Numbered from the stretch's first letter, positions 1 through 8,867 are shown. The stretch: 64,000 bases of DNA from Paludibacter sp. (GCA_031292575.1 JARLGX010000026.1:1-64000); one strand, 5' to 3'. Translations and numbers: made by a program. Notes: a model not told the origin generated them from the letters alone.

Positions 1-64
1 ATAGGCTCTGCTGAGGAGCAACCTATCAGCAATAAACTTTCTGCATTATACAGTAAAAATGAGA

Positions 65-95
65 GGGATGGTATTTTAAATACTGTCCCTTTTTT
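65..95 (+). terminator. Possible rho-independent terminator
   Basis: An imperfect inverted repeat pairs GGGA with TCCC and GTATTT with AAATAC, and runs straight into six T residues. It may end a transcript entering from the left edge. The remainder of 1-235 holds no convincing gene; it is probably flanking DNA plus the end of the IS110 element. Confidence 0.4.
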
Positions 96-235
96 ACTGG
101 TATTGCATTATGGCTTAAAAACCTATCTCTTTGTTTTTCTTCCTATTCCCAGTATTCCCCCAAAATAATAATCCTACAAAAACAACCTTCTATCAGTAGA
201 CAAAGCTACAATCCCCTGTTCAGTTTAGTAAGTAA

Positions 236-293
236 GAAGTGCCACAGCCTATGAAAGCAGACGTTGCTGCAGGTGGCTTATAGTGGTCACTTC
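236..293 (-). ncRNA. Candidate IS110-family guide (bridge/seek) RNA segment
   Basis: Immediately 3' of the recombinase gene, on its coding strand, four short helices nest coaxially: GAAGT with ACTTC (240-236 and 293-289), then GCCA/TGGC, CCT/AGG and GCAG/CTGC. They are separated by lopsided internal loops of 3 to about 11 nt. IS110-family elements encode a structured guide RNA with internal target- and donor-binding loops; in the IS1111 branch it lies 3' of the recombinase. Position and shape fit that plan. The element ends and the full RNA limits are not resolved, so this is inference. Confidence 0.35.
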
Positions 294-320
294 AGAAATT
301 GATTGTTTTTGTAGATATCA

Positions 321-1397
321 TTAAACGATTCCTGTGACATATTTTTTTTGGTGTTTTAATACCGAGTATATTCTATTGAGTAATTTACGTGCTATTCGTA
401 CAATAGCTTTATTTGGTTCCATTCGTTTACAATAATTGTAATAAGCAAAACTTAGAGCCGGATCTATTCGAACGGCAACCCAAGAACTCTCAATCAAACC
501 TTTGCGCAATAAAGAATGTCCACGGGATGTCATCTCGCCATCTTTTTCTATCTCTCCACTTTTACTGCAATTCGGAACAATTCCTACAAGACCGGCTAGT
601 TTATCACTATTTTCAAATCTATTTATGTCTTCAATCTCAGTCAAAAAGTCCATGCCTGTGATAAGTCCAATTCCAGGAACGCTAGTAATCAATTCCATGT
701 TTTTTGAATAGTATTCTGTTTTAGATAAAACTCTTATTTTGGTTGTTGCCTCTAATAATAATTTACGCTGTAATTCTGCCTCGTTAATCAATAGACCTAA
801 TGCAGCTGTCCTTGTTGGATATCGAAGTTCAATCTCTTTTAACCAGTTTAGAAATTTCTTTGACCAATGAGTATTGCTGTTTTGAAACTCAATCGGATAT
901 TCAATTCCATAGAAATAAAGCATTGACTTTATGCGTTGTTTAATTCGAACCATATCTGTGACAATAACACTTCTTATGCGTACCAAGGACCGTTCTTCTA
1001 ATGTTTCTGGTCGTGGAATATAGATTTCACTCAGTTCATTAGATCGAAGGGATCGCCCTAATTTGCTACTATCTATTGGATCGCTTTTACGCATTTTCTC
1101 TTTCTGTGTTGTTGGCACATCTGCTGGGTTCACCACGATATTATTAATACCCAACTCCTTCAATTTATAATGTACCCAAAATCCGCAAAATCCAGCTTCA
1201 TATGCTGATAAATAAGATGCGTTTGGAAAATTACTTTTAAGATAATCCAATAATACTTCCGCTTTCGGGGGTTGATTAAAGGTCTTATGATGTAGGTTCT
1301 CCGTAAAAATAGATACATTCCAACTTTTCAGATGAACATCAATTCCGACAAATATACTTTGTCCTTCAAAGTTTAATTCTTTTCTTTGTGCTTGCAT
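321..1397 (-). CDS. IS110-family DEDD transposase/recombinase
   Basis: This 358-residue protein has the two-part IS110 architecture. The N-terminal RuvC-like DEDD domain shows GIDVH near residue 18, YEAGF near 66, and the K-SDPID motif near 104-108. The C-terminal Transposase_20 domain starts around residue 235 with SVPGIGLITG and contains the serine-bearing stretch PNCSKSGE and GHSLLRKG. IS110 enzymes use both domains with an element-encoded guide RNA to insert without classical terminal inverted repeats. Length is normal and no frameshift is seen, so it is probably intact. It lies divergent to cas6, about 410 bp upstream of it. The element boundaries could not be set because IS110 ends lack long inverted repeats. 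Confidence 0.93.
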   Translation of the reverse strand: MQAQRKELNFEGQSIFVGIDVHLKSWNVSIFTENLHHKTFNQPPKAEVLLDYLKSNFPNASYLSAYEAGFCGFWVHYKLKELGINNIVVNPADVPTTQKEKMRKSDPIDSSKLGRSLRSNELSEIYIPRPETLEERSLVRIRSVIVTDMVRIKQRIKSMLYFYGIEYPIEFQNSNTHWSKKFLNWLKEIELRYPTRTAALGLLINEAELQRKLLLEATTKIRVLSKTEYYSKNMELITSVPGIGLITGMDFLTEIEDINRFENSDKLAGLVGIVPNCSKSGEIEKDGEMTSRGHSLLRKGLIESSWVAVRIDPALSFAYYNYCKRMEPNKAIVRIARKLLNRIYSVLKHQKKYVTGIV

Positions 1398-1716
1398 AAG
1401 TTACTTGATTTTTATAATTTAAGTTTGACTCCTCAAAGTTATAATACTCTTGTGACTTATGCTTTTTATCTGCACATTTCTTCTAAACTACAAACATAGG
1501 GACTATGCAGTGCGGTGCTGAGGTGGGTGAAATGAACTGAAAGCAATGGAGTGAAGGGTGGATGGCGGTGAGGTACAAACTGCCTCCCCCGAAACGTAAT
1601 GAGTGAAGAGAATGAACCGACCGCAAGCACATGAAATAAAACAAGCATTTCTATCAATTTCCATTTAAAAAAATCTAAAATAAAAATTCGGTTTTTAATT
1701 AAAAAATTATTGACAA
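1398..1716. other. Intergenic stretch between IS110 and cas6
   Basis: No credible gene is present. Positions about 1490-1640 are clearly more GC-rich than the AT-rich flanks and are open in one minus-strand frame, but that product resembles nothing I know. In the IS110 branch proper the guide RNA lies 5' of the recombinase, so this patch is the alternative candidate for the guide RNA; I see less secondary structure here than at 236-293. Confidence 0.4.
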
Positions 1717-1750
1717 TTGCACTTAATTTAAACATATTTTCATATCTTTG
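1717..1750 (+). promoter_or_regulatory. Promoter for cas6
   Basis: TATCTTTG at 1743-1750 is a perfect match to the Bacteroidota -7 box TAnnTTTG. A TTG at 1717-1719 could be the -33 element, although the 23-nt spacer is longer than the usual 19-21. The cas6 ATG lies 58 bp downstream. Confidence 0.55.
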
Positions 1751-1808
1751 GACATTTTTATTTTACAAAAAGAATAAACTGATTACTGAAAATTTACGAT
1801 AAATAATT

Positions 1809-2465
1809 ATGAGAATCCATTTAAAAATTGATTCATCGAATCAAATTATCCCATTCGACCATCAACCTTTATTAGTAGGAACTATTCACAAATGGTTAGG
1901 TGAAAACACAGAACATGGAGAAGTGTCATTATACTCATTTTCGCGGTTAGATGGTGGGAAACCCGTGAAAGGAGGTTTAAAGTTCGGAAATGATGCCAGT
2001 TTTTTTATTAGCTCATATGATCAGGAATTGATCAAAAAACTGGTTTGGGGTATACAACAAGACAAGACAATGTTTTGTGGATTGAATGTAAAAGAAATAG
2101 TTTTAGAGCAAGATCCGGATTTGTCAAATAGAGAACGCTTTTTTGTGGCAAGCCCCATTTTTATTAAAAGACACTTTGAGTATGTTACCGAACATGTGCT
2201 TTACACCGACAAACGTGCACCTCAATTTTTGAAAGAAACCCTGCAAACTAAAATGAAGTTGGCAGGAATACAGGATGATGATTTTGAAATATGTTTCGAC
2301 CCATCGCATACTAAGGCCGGACTAAAACTGGTAAATTACAAGGGGGTGCAGAACAAAGCGAACTGGTGTTCGGTGATTATTAAAGGAAGTACAGCTACTA
2401 AACTTTTTGCATGGAACGTGGGGTTGGGAAATTCGACAGGGATTGGGTTTGGTGCAATACGATAA
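1809..2465 (+). CDS. cas6: CRISPR pre-crRNA endoribonuclease Cas6
   Basis: This 218-residue protein has the size and plan of Cas6: two RAMP/ferredoxin-like halves ending in a glycine-rich loop, here GNSTGIGFGAIR at the extreme C terminus, which is the hallmark of the family. A histidine at about residue 27 (TIHKWLG) is a candidate catalytic residue. Cas6 cuts the repeat RNA to leave an 8-nt 5' handle, which for this array would be ATTGAAAT. It is the first cas gene, has its own promoter, and is separated from cas5 by about 1.2 kb containing a repeat tract and an unrelated gene. Confidence 0.9.
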   Translation: MRIHLKIDSSNQIIPFDHQPLLVGTIHKWLGENTEHGEVSLYSFSRLDGGKPVKGGLKFGNDASFFISSYDQELIKKLVWGIQQDKTMFCGLNVKEIVLEQDPDLSNRERFFVASPIFIKRHFEYVTEHVLYTDKRAPQFLKETLQTKMKLAGIQDDDFEICFDPSHTKAGLKLVNYKGVQNKANWCSVIIKGSTATKLFAWNVGLGNSTGIGFGAIR

Positions 2466-2503
2466 GGACTCAAGGATTGAAGGATTGAAGGACTGAAAAA
2501 TAT

Positions 2504-2692
2504 AAAAGGAGAACTGCAAGACCTGTGCGGAACTACGCAAAATGCAAAAAGAGAGATGCAAGACGCGTGCAGAGATATGCAAAACATGTGCGGAGGTATG
2601 CAAAATGTGAAATGAGAACCGCACAATTCGCGCAGAGGTACGCAAAACCCATGTGGAGATATGCAATAAAAATGCTGCGGAATGAAAGACGA
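2504..2692. repeat. Degenerate 21-bp tandem repeat, nine units
   Basis: Nine consecutive 21-bp units can be aligned without gaps, starting at 2504, 2525, 2546, 2567, 2588, 2609, 2630, 2651 and 2672. The consensus is close to GTGCRGAGRTATGCAAAAC followed by two variable bases. Units 2567, 2588 and 2630 are the most alike; 2504, 2546, 2609 and 2672 have diverged. All units stay open in one plus frame, giving heptads of the type VQRYAKH and VRRYAKC. I know of no function. It directly follows cas6 and a run of short GGATTGAA-like repeats at about 2470-2500. Confidence 0.8.
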
Positions 2693-2796
2693 ATAAAAAG
2701 AAAAAAAGGTGAAAGCCTTGTATTGAAAATAATCTAATAATAATTTTATGGAAGAAAAAAAAAATTAATTGTCCTGCAGAGGAATTACCAATTGCT

Positions 2797-3483
2797 TTGC
2801 GTATGGCTCTTACGAGTCTGGAAGTAGATTGGGCAGACTTTAATGGGTATGCACCTACAGTGTTTAACGATGGCTTTGTTGCGAAATCGGAAACAAAAAT
2901 TGTTTCGCTCGAACAGCTCACCAAATCCGGGGATGTGCAGAAGCAACAGAAAGTGATTACCACTCAAAGTTTGCCGGCTGCATTGAAGGATTTGCAATTG
3001 CAGTTGAATCCGGTAGAAGGTTATCTGAAATTAGCGGGTACGACTTTAGACATTAATCGTGAAGATTTTGGGTTGGATAAATTACGGGATGCGCTACATA
3101 CAAAAGATGTAGCCGCGATAATATCGGCAGGAAATTCATTTATTGTTCATTTGAAACGTAATGAAACTGCTTTGACAGCAAAGGGAATGAAACTGGATGC
3201 CATAACCAATATAGCTTCTAAACTTGCTGAGATTGAAAGCCTGAAGAATGCGCAAAATGACCTGAAAAACAAAACAGGACGCGTGTCGAGCTCTAATATT
3301 GAGGCGGGTAACGAAATATGGGATACACTGAAACTGATTACCGACACCGGTACTGCTCTTTATAAGGGTGTGGACAGCGTGAAACAAAAGGAATATACCT
3401 TGAGTGCAATTCTGAAACGCATCAGTAACAGTCAGAAAAGCTCCACCAATGATGCTACTCATACAACGGATACACCAGCCTAA
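2797..3483 (+). CDS. Conserved Bacteroidota protein of unknown function (start disturbed by A10 tract)
   Basis: Helical, soluble protein with no signal peptide or membrane segment. I recall a Bacteroidota family with an N terminus like CPAEELP and the phrases EGYLKLA, DFGL and LYKGVD, but not its function. The first in-frame codon able to start is a TTG at 2797, yet the frame remains open and family-like further upstream (NCPAEELPIALRMAL). A good ATG at 2748 is out of frame by one base because of a run of ten A at 2755-2764; with nine A the protein would begin MEEKKINCPAEELP. So the gene is either frameshifted, expressed by slippage, or affected by a sequencing error. A terminator-like hairpin separates it from cas5, so it is probably not part of the Cas machinery. 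Confidence 0.65.
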   Translation: MRMALTSLEVDWADFNGYAPTVFNDGFVAKSETKIVSLEQLTKSGDVQKQQKVITTQSLPAALKDLQLQLNPVEGYLKLAGTTLDINREDFGLDKLRDALHTKDVAAIISAGNSFIVHLKRNETALTAKGMKLDAITNIASKLAEIESLKNAQNDLKNKTGRVSSSNIEAGNEIWDTLKLITDTGTALYKGVDSVKQKEYTLSAILKRISNSQKSSTNDATHTTDTPA

Positions 3484-3494
3484 AAACTTCATAA

Positions 3495-3530
3495 CCCTAC
3501 AGGCGGGAAACTGCCTGTGGGGGAATTTTC
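3495..3530 (+). terminator. Terminator-like hairpin after the 228-residue gene
   Basis: CCC-T-ACAGGC (3495-3504) pairs with GCCTGT-G-GGG (3513-3522) across an 8-nt loop, followed by an AATTTTCT tail. It lies 12 bp after the stop codon and separates this gene from cas5. Confidence 0.55.
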
Positions 3531-3651
3531 TGGAAAGAAGGGTTGGACAAAATTACAGAATTTACAGAGTTTATAGGAAAGAAAAATATGAAATTCGGAA
3601 ATTTATAGCTGAATATTTTTAAAACAGGATTAACAGAAAATAAGAATATAT

Positions 3652-4242
3652 ATGTACTACGTAGTGAAATATTCTGGTCCGTTTGGGTTTATAAAACCAT
3701 GGACAGCAGTGAGAGATAGTGAAACTTTTAGCCAACAGTTTTTGACTCCTTCGATTATAGAAGGAATTGAGAAAAAAATATTTCCAGAATTACTATCACA
3801 ATACGGTAGCATATCAAAAATAATTCGATATAGACTGAATTATTGTGGTATTGATTCGCAACAAGAACGAACCTGGTCAAAAGGGAAGTTTGAAAAAGAA
3901 AAGAAAAAAGATTCTTTAGATAGGACATATTATACTGCGAAGAATATGGGAATTATCGTTAGGGGTGTCTTACTTCAACCCAATCTATATTTAGCATTTG
4001 ATAATGAAATTGATGCAAAAAGAGCAAGTTCCCAAACAATATGTTTATGTAGAAATGAAGATTTGTTATTTCCTGAGGAAATTTCAGAAATTACAGAAGA
4101 AGAGTTCGATAAAATAGACGGATTTGAATTAATAGCCACTTCAATTGAAGCTGGTTTTAAAGTCGGATATAATCGATTTGATAATTGTAAGGAAATGTTT
4201 GGAGAACTTAAAGTTTTTGGGAATCCAATACGTAATTCATAA
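3652..4242 (+). CDS. cas5: CRISPR-associated protein Cas5 (type I)
   Basis: This 196-residue RAMP-family protein opens with YYVVKYSGPFGFIKPWTAVR, a pattern typical of Cas5 in Bacteroidota type I systems, and contains an internal RGVLLQPNLYLAF strand and the ICLCRNEDLLFPEE segment. Cas5 caps the 5' handle of the crRNA in the Cascade complex next to Cas8. Its stop codon overlaps the cas3 start (TAATG), so the two are translationally coupled. Its size is at the short end for Cas5, consistent with a non-catalytic Cas5 working beside a separate Cas6. Confidence 0.85.
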   Translation: MYYVVKYSGPFGFIKPWTAVRDSETFSQQFLTPSIIEGIEKKIFPELLSQYGSISKIIRYRLNYCGIDSQQERTWSKGKFEKEKKKDSLDRTYYTAKNMGIIVRGVLLQPNLYLAFDNEIDAKRASSQTICLCRNEDLLFPEEISEITEEEFDKIDGFELIATSIEAGFKVGYNRFDNCKEMFGELKVFGNPIRNS

Positions 4243-6404
4243 TGAAAAGTCTCGACCAGATATTAGCAAAAAGTGTAAATTACGGCAACATAAGTTTGTT
4301 GGAACACACTCAGGAGGTAACCCAAGCAATTGAAAAATTCGCTAGTTGTTTTGATTTTCCTTTTGATGTAGAAATAGCCCGTAAAGGTGCAATTTTACAT
4401 GATCTAGGAAAAGCACATGACCATTTTCAAAACAAGATACAGAATATCAATTCAAAATCTTTGGCAGAAGCTAGAGAAGAAAATTATATTCACAGACATG
4501 AACTTTCGTCGCTAGCTTTTCTTCCAGCGTTTCCAGAAGAAGAATGGGATAGTTTAATTGATATGGTTGTTGCACATCACAAATCAATTGAAAATGATAT
4601 AAAAGAAAGAGGTATACTTGATTTAGACCAAAATAGTCGATACTGGATAAATAATCATTTAAAAAATTGGGAAGAATGGAGTCAATATGGCATTGAAATT
4701 ATTAAACATTTTGGTTACAATTGCAATGATATAACACTAGACGAAGCAAAGAAGGCATTGCAATATGCTGTTGAATATTGCGAAACAAAAAAGAAAGGTT
4801 GGTCTGCTTTGCGTGGTTTGTTAATGTCTGCTGACCATTTTGCATCTGCTTTTTCAAATAAAACAGATGAAAATCTCAAACATCTATTTGAAATTCCCGA
4901 TTTACGTTATTATTTCGATTCAGCACGAAAAAGTACACTTTATCCATTATCTGAAATTTCAACGGAAGATAACCGAAACCATACTTTAGTTGTTGCACCA
5001 ACTGGAGCTGGGAAAACAGATTTTTTACTAAGAAGATGCAGTGGTCGTGTTTTTTACACATTGCCATTTCAAGCTTCAATCAATGCGATGTGGGAACGCA
5101 TGAAAAATACAATTCCGAATAAAGACATTCGACTCTTACATGCAATATCACAAATAGTTGTAGGTGAAAATATTGAGGAACGGATTCTGCAACCATTGGT
5201 AGGATCATCAGTAAAAGTTCTTACGCCTCATCAACTTGCAGCTATTGTTTTTGGAACTTCCGGTTTTGAGAGTGTAATGCTTGACGTGAAAGGATGTGAC
5301 ATTATTTTAGATGAGATTCACACTTATTCAGATTATTCTAAATCAATGGTGTTGGAAATTGTAAAAACACTTTTGCGTCTAAATTGTAGAATACATATTG
5401 GTACAGCTACTATGCCATCAGTACTATATAATGAATTAATTACCATCTTAGGAGGAAAAGAAAAGGTATATGAAGTAAAACTATCAGACGAAATTTTAAA
5501 CTCTTTCAATCGTCACAGAATTTATAAAATAATCGATGATGACATTTACAACATTTTAGAAGAGTCTTTTGAAAATAATGAGAAGGTATTGGTCATATAC
5601 AACACTATAAAACAGGCACAAGACGCTTTCAAAATATTTTCTGAAAGGCATCCAGATATTCCAATGATGCTTATTCATAGTCGTTTTAGACGTGGGGATA
5701 GAGTTGAATTAGAATCTCGATTAAAAAGAAAATTCAATGGTGATGGCAGTAAAGAATTTGGAAATGGACTTTGCCCATGTTTGGTAGTTTCGACACAGGT
5801 TGTTGAAGTTAGTCTTGATATTAGTTTTGACAGAATGATTACACAATGTGCTCCACTCGATAGTCTTATTCAAAGATTTGGAAGAGTAAATCGGAAACGA
5901 AGTAAAGAAACCCTAGGAAAATACAAACCAATACATGTTATTGCACCATTAGATAAAGCATTGCCTTATAAAATGGAGATTTTGAAAAGAAGTTTTGACC
6001 AATTACCAAACAACGGTGAAATCCTCTATGAACCAAGTTTACAGGAAAAGATTGACAATGTATATCCGGTTATTGAAACGAAAGAAATAGATATTCATTT
6101 AATATACAAGAATGATAGATATTCATTAAGAGAGCTAACAAGTACAAAAAAAGCCGTATTAGTTGAAGCATTAGAAATTGAAAGTGCAACTTGCATTTTA
6201 GAGTCGGACAGAGAAAAATATTTGACAGCTGATTGGGAAGAACGAATATATATGGAGATTCCTATTAATTGGAAAACAATTGTTCGGCATAAATCAGAGT
6301 ATGAACAATTGGATATTGGAGCTAATCCTTTTGTTATACCTCAAACTCTTAAGGATTATATGATATATGGGCTGCAATTAGTTGAACATGATAAATTTTT
6401 ATAA
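4242..6404 (+). CDS. cas3: CRISPR-associated helicase/nuclease Cas3 (HD + DExH)
   Basis: A single 720-residue chain joins both Cas3 activities. The HD nuclease domain shows EHTQ (His22), HD at 53-54, and further histidines near 84-86 and 112-113. The helicase has Walker A APTGAGKT at 252-259, the DEIH box at 357-360, GTATMP near 387-392 and the motif VI QRFGRVNRK at 545-553. All key residues are present, so an active ATP-driven ssDNA nuclease is expected, recruited by Cascade to degrade targets. It overlaps cas5 by one base and precedes cas8 by 2 bp, inside one operon. Its position between cas5 and cas8, rather than after the Cascade genes, is unusual for I-B. Confidence 0.95.
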   Translation: MKSLDQILAKSVNYGNISLLEHTQEVTQAIEKFASCFDFPFDVEIARKGAILHDLGKAHDHFQNKIQNINSKSLAEAREENYIHRHELSSLAFLPAFPEEEWDSLIDMVVAHHKSIENDIKERGILDLDQNSRYWINNHLKNWEEWSQYGIEIIKHFGYNCNDITLDEAKKALQYAVEYCETKKKGWSALRGLLMSADHFASAFSNKTDENLKHLFEIPDLRYYFDSARKSTLYPLSEISTEDNRNHTLVVAPTGAGKTDFLLRRCSGRVFYTLPFQASINAMWERMKNTIPNKDIRLLHAISQIVVGENIEERILQPLVGSSVKVLTPHQLAAIVFGTSGFESVMLDVKGCDIILDEIHTYSDYSKSMVLEIVKTLLRLNCRIHIGTATMPSVLYNELITILGGKEKVYEVKLSDEILNSFNRHRIYKIIDDDIYNILEESFENNEKVLVIYNTIKQAQDAFKIFSERHPDIPMMLIHSRFRRGDRVELESRLKRKFNGDGSKEFGNGLCPCLVVSTQVVEVSLDISFDRMITQCAPLDSLIQRFGRVNRKRSKETLGKYKPIHVIAPLDKALPYKMEILKRSFDQLPNNGEILYEPSLQEKIDNVYPVIETKEIDIHLIYKNDRYSLRELTSTKKAVLVEALEIESATCILESDREKYLTADWEERIYMEIPINWKTIVRHKSEYEQLDIGANPFVIPQTLKDYMIYGLQLVEHDKFL

Positions 6405-6406
6405 AT

Positions 6407-7729
6407 ATGTATACAAGCTATATAGGTAAAAAATTTCTAAAACTCTATAACGAGAAGGAAGGAAAAAATCTTTCGGCAGAAGATTTTTTTGTCAAAATAC
6501 AGTTCCCCATCTTTTTTGATGATGAGAAACATTTGTTACATGTTCATGGGTCAACTTTTTTTCAGAAAGTCAGTAAAGAAGACCTGTCTGGAGCTAAAAA
6601 AGAATCCATAGTAAGGTTAGAAAGATTACAAAAGGATATTAATCTAGGAAAAAAAAGTGGTTCAACTTACGTTGGATATGCTGCTGAAAAAATCACAGAA
6701 GTAACATCTGGTCAATCGTCAAATATAAATCCTGAGATTGATAAACAAGAATTATATTCTTCATGGATTGGAGAAGGCTTGTCATTAGGTGTTAGAGGTG
6801 GATTAATATTATTTGATAACGAAGAACTTCTCTGGCAGATTTTTCGAGGGTGGAAGGTTTATCGAAAATATTTGAACCAAACACCAAACTTAAAAGCACG
6901 ACAAGTTGAAACATGGAATGGACAATTTATTTATTCGACCTTCTTAAATTTTTATGAATCACCTTATGATTTCAATCCACCAATTGGTGGGGACGAAGAA
7001 GAAAGTGGTGTATTGTCAATACCGACTATACCATGGATAAAACTAATTTTTGCCCTTGCTAAAAAGTTTCCAAAGAATTCTTTTATTGGCAATGCATATG
7101 TATTATCTAAAACTAATTCTTCATACGGTTTTATTAAGGTGTTTCTGCCTGAAATAAGAAAGGTCTTTGAATTAAGAGATGAGGTTTTCCTTGATCAATC
7201 GAATACAATCTTAACTGATGAAGAAATTAACTCCCTATCTTCCTTTTACAACTTCAAAGAAGCATGTAAATTAGGAACAATTGGACTTAAATCTATTGAG
7301 CCGGCAAAGCTCAGAGAATATATGCCAAAAGGTTCTGTATTATACGCTCAAGGAAAAGAATACAAGTTCTCAAATGAAGAATCATATACTAATTATAAAC
7401 TTTTTAAAATTTGGATTATTGCTATGCTAAACAAAACAGAATTACTCAATTTAGCTTCCGATGTTGCAAAAGCATTGTCGGAATTTGAACAACCAAAACC
7501 CGATGATAGAGGGAAAAAGGTTCTTTCAACCTTATCGCAAGAAGTTCGGGAGTCAAGCAATTTGAGGTTGTTTATTGATAAACTTACTGAAGTATTGAAT
7601 CATGCTCCTACTAATGCAGATGCATTTAAAAATGTAGTGGAAGAAGTTTTGAAAATGCCGTCAGATAATTTTCCATTATTTGTTACTCTCATTCGTTTTG
7701 AATATGCCTACTTAAAATCAAACAAATAA
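6407..7729 (+). CDS. cas8: Cas8-type large subunit of Cascade (I-B-like)
   Basis: The 440-residue product has no motif that identifies it alone. Assignment rests on position between cas3 and cas7, on size (somewhat short for Cas8b), and on absence of another large-subunit candidate. It starts 2 bp after cas3 and ends 19 bp before cas7. A conserved-looking segment is WIGEGLSLGVRGGL near residues 125-140; the C-terminal third is helical, as expected for the fused small-subunit-like region of Cas8. Cas8 recognises the PAM and contacts non-target DNA. The family is fast-evolving, so the exact subtype cannot be read from sequence alone. Confidence 0.72.
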   Translation: MYTSYIGKKFLKLYNEKEGKNLSAEDFFVKIQFPIFFDDEKHLLHVHGSTFFQKVSKEDLSGAKKESIVRLERLQKDINLGKKSGSTYVGYAAEKITEVTSGQSSNINPEIDKQELYSSWIGEGLSLGVRGGLILFDNEELLWQIFRGWKVYRKYLNQTPNLKARQVETWNGQFIYSTFLNFYESPYDFNPPIGGDEEESGVLSIPTIPWIKLIFALAKKFPKNSFIGNAYVLSKTNSSYGFIKVFLPEIRKVFELRDEVFLDQSNTILTDEEINSLSSFYNFKEACKLGTIGLKSIEPAKLREYMPKGSVLYAQGKEYKFSNEESYTNYKLFKIWIIAMLNKTELLNLASDVAKALSEFEQPKPDDRGKKVLSTLSQEVRESSNLRLFIDKLTEVLNHAPTNADAFKNVVEEVLKMPSDNFPLFVTLIRFEYAYLKSNK

Positions 7730-7748
7730 TCAATAAAAAACTACAAAT

Positions 7749-8819
7749 ATGAACAACTCACCTTTTATTTACTTACGTGGACTTCGTCATGCAGAACATA
7801 CTGTTTTTGGAGTGAATGATGGACAAAAATTTTACTATGACCCTCAATTTGGTAGGAAAATGGCTTATTCAAGTGGTCAACAGGTTAAACGCTCGATTAT
7901 AGAAGCTTTAGATATGCCTTTTGCAGCTATAACATTCAATTGGGAAATAGACAAGAAAGAAAATAAAGCAAATCAAAAAGAACCACATTCTCCTTGTGAC
8001 CCTACTTATTCTGACCAATTATTAGGTGGTTATATGAAAGCAGAAAGCGGAAATATGACTGTAAAGAGAAGAAGTCCTTTATCTATTTCTGCAATGCGTC
8101 CACTGCATCCATTACTTGGCGGAATAGAAAATCCAACAGAGAATCTTACTTTCGACCGAACTTCCCATCCTGACGATCACGATGTGAAAGTTTACTGGCT
8201 TGAGAACAAAAAAAGAGGAAATGAATTATCTACTGAAGAATTAGATGAATGGCTGACAACAAATCGCAGAAGTCTTCCTAATAGAGCCTTTATTCAAGAT
8301 CAGACTCGTGCATCTGGTCTATTCGTTTATGATATTGCAATTGATCTCAGAACTTTATTCTGTGTATCAACAAACAAATTAGAGCCAGAACTTTTTCCGG
8401 AAATAGAAGAAAAGCTTCGTAATGAAGGATGGGTAGATGGTAAAAATATTTTTGGAAGCTGCTTAATTTGTCCAAAAGATAAAAGAGAAAGTATTATACC
8501 AGCTCTGGCTAAAGCTATTGTAAATTGGAGAATTACATCCAATCAGGCCCGTACTTTTAGTTTGATGGAAACTGTTGCTATTGCAATTAGCGATAATGCC
8601 AATCAAATAGCATATGCAATTCGCGGTGAATTAAGAGATGATACCGAAAGGCAACAAGCTGTTCCTAAGATTGATGAAACAGCAAAAGCTGATTTCTTTA
8701 TAACACCTATTGCATCTAGTTTTATTGTTGGTTCAGTTGGTAGTGCTGATGCCATTGAATCGGCAGAACAAAAGCTTATTGATTTAATGATGGCATTCCC
8801 ATACGAGAATCAATTATAG
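7749..8819 (+). CDS. cas7: Cascade backbone protein Cas7 (DevR/Cst2-like)
   Basis: This 356-residue protein begins YLRGLRHAEHTVFGVNDG and has the RAMP-fold layout of the DevR/Cas7 family. The features I rely on are the SSGQQVKRSIIEAL region near residue 41, the SPLSISAMRPLHPLLGG loop, and WRITSNQARTFSLMETVAIA toward the C terminus, which resembles the conserved NQAR-type motif of type I-B Cas7. Several copies coat the crRNA spacer. It is the last gene of the effector block; a hairpin follows the stop codon, suggesting that transcription may be reduced before the next two genes. Confidence 0.88.
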   Translation: MNNSPFIYLRGLRHAEHTVFGVNDGQKFYYDPQFGRKMAYSSGQQVKRSIIEALDMPFAAITFNWEIDKKENKANQKEPHSPCDPTYSDQLLGGYMKAESGNMTVKRRSPLSISAMRPLHPLLGGIENPTENLTFDRTSHPDDHDVKVYWLENKKRGNELSTEELDEWLTTNRRSLPNRAFIQDQTRASGLFVYDIAIDLRTLFCVSTNKLEPELFPEIEEKLRNEGWVDGKNIFGSCLICPKDKRESIIPALAKAIVNWRITSNQARTFSLMETVAIAISDNANQIAYAIRGELRDDTERQQAVPKIDETAKADFFITPIASSFIVGSVGSADAIESAEQKLIDLMMAFPYENQL

Positions 8820-8829
8820 GATTATTGAT

Positions 8830-8867
8830 TTTTCCTGGCAGACTTCCTCAAAACTCAGTCAGGAAAA
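8830..8867 (+). repeat. Inverted repeat after cas7
   Basis: TTTTCCTG (8830-8837) and CAGGAAAA (8860-8867) are a perfect 8-bp inverted repeat with a 22-nt loop. It lies between cas7 and the first unknown gene and could act as an attenuator or a weak terminator, although there is no strong T run after it. Confidence 0.45.

Noticed and set aside
1466-1735. Minus-strand open frame of 89 codons upstream of the IS110 gene
   Set aside because: No recognisable domain, no promoter, and it overlaps the cas6 promoter; more likely noncoding element sequence.
2322-2963. Minus-strand open frame of 213 codons opposite cas6 and the 21-bp repeats
   Set aside because: It is produced by the repeat tract and by the reverse of two real genes; composition is serine- and histidine-rich without family features.
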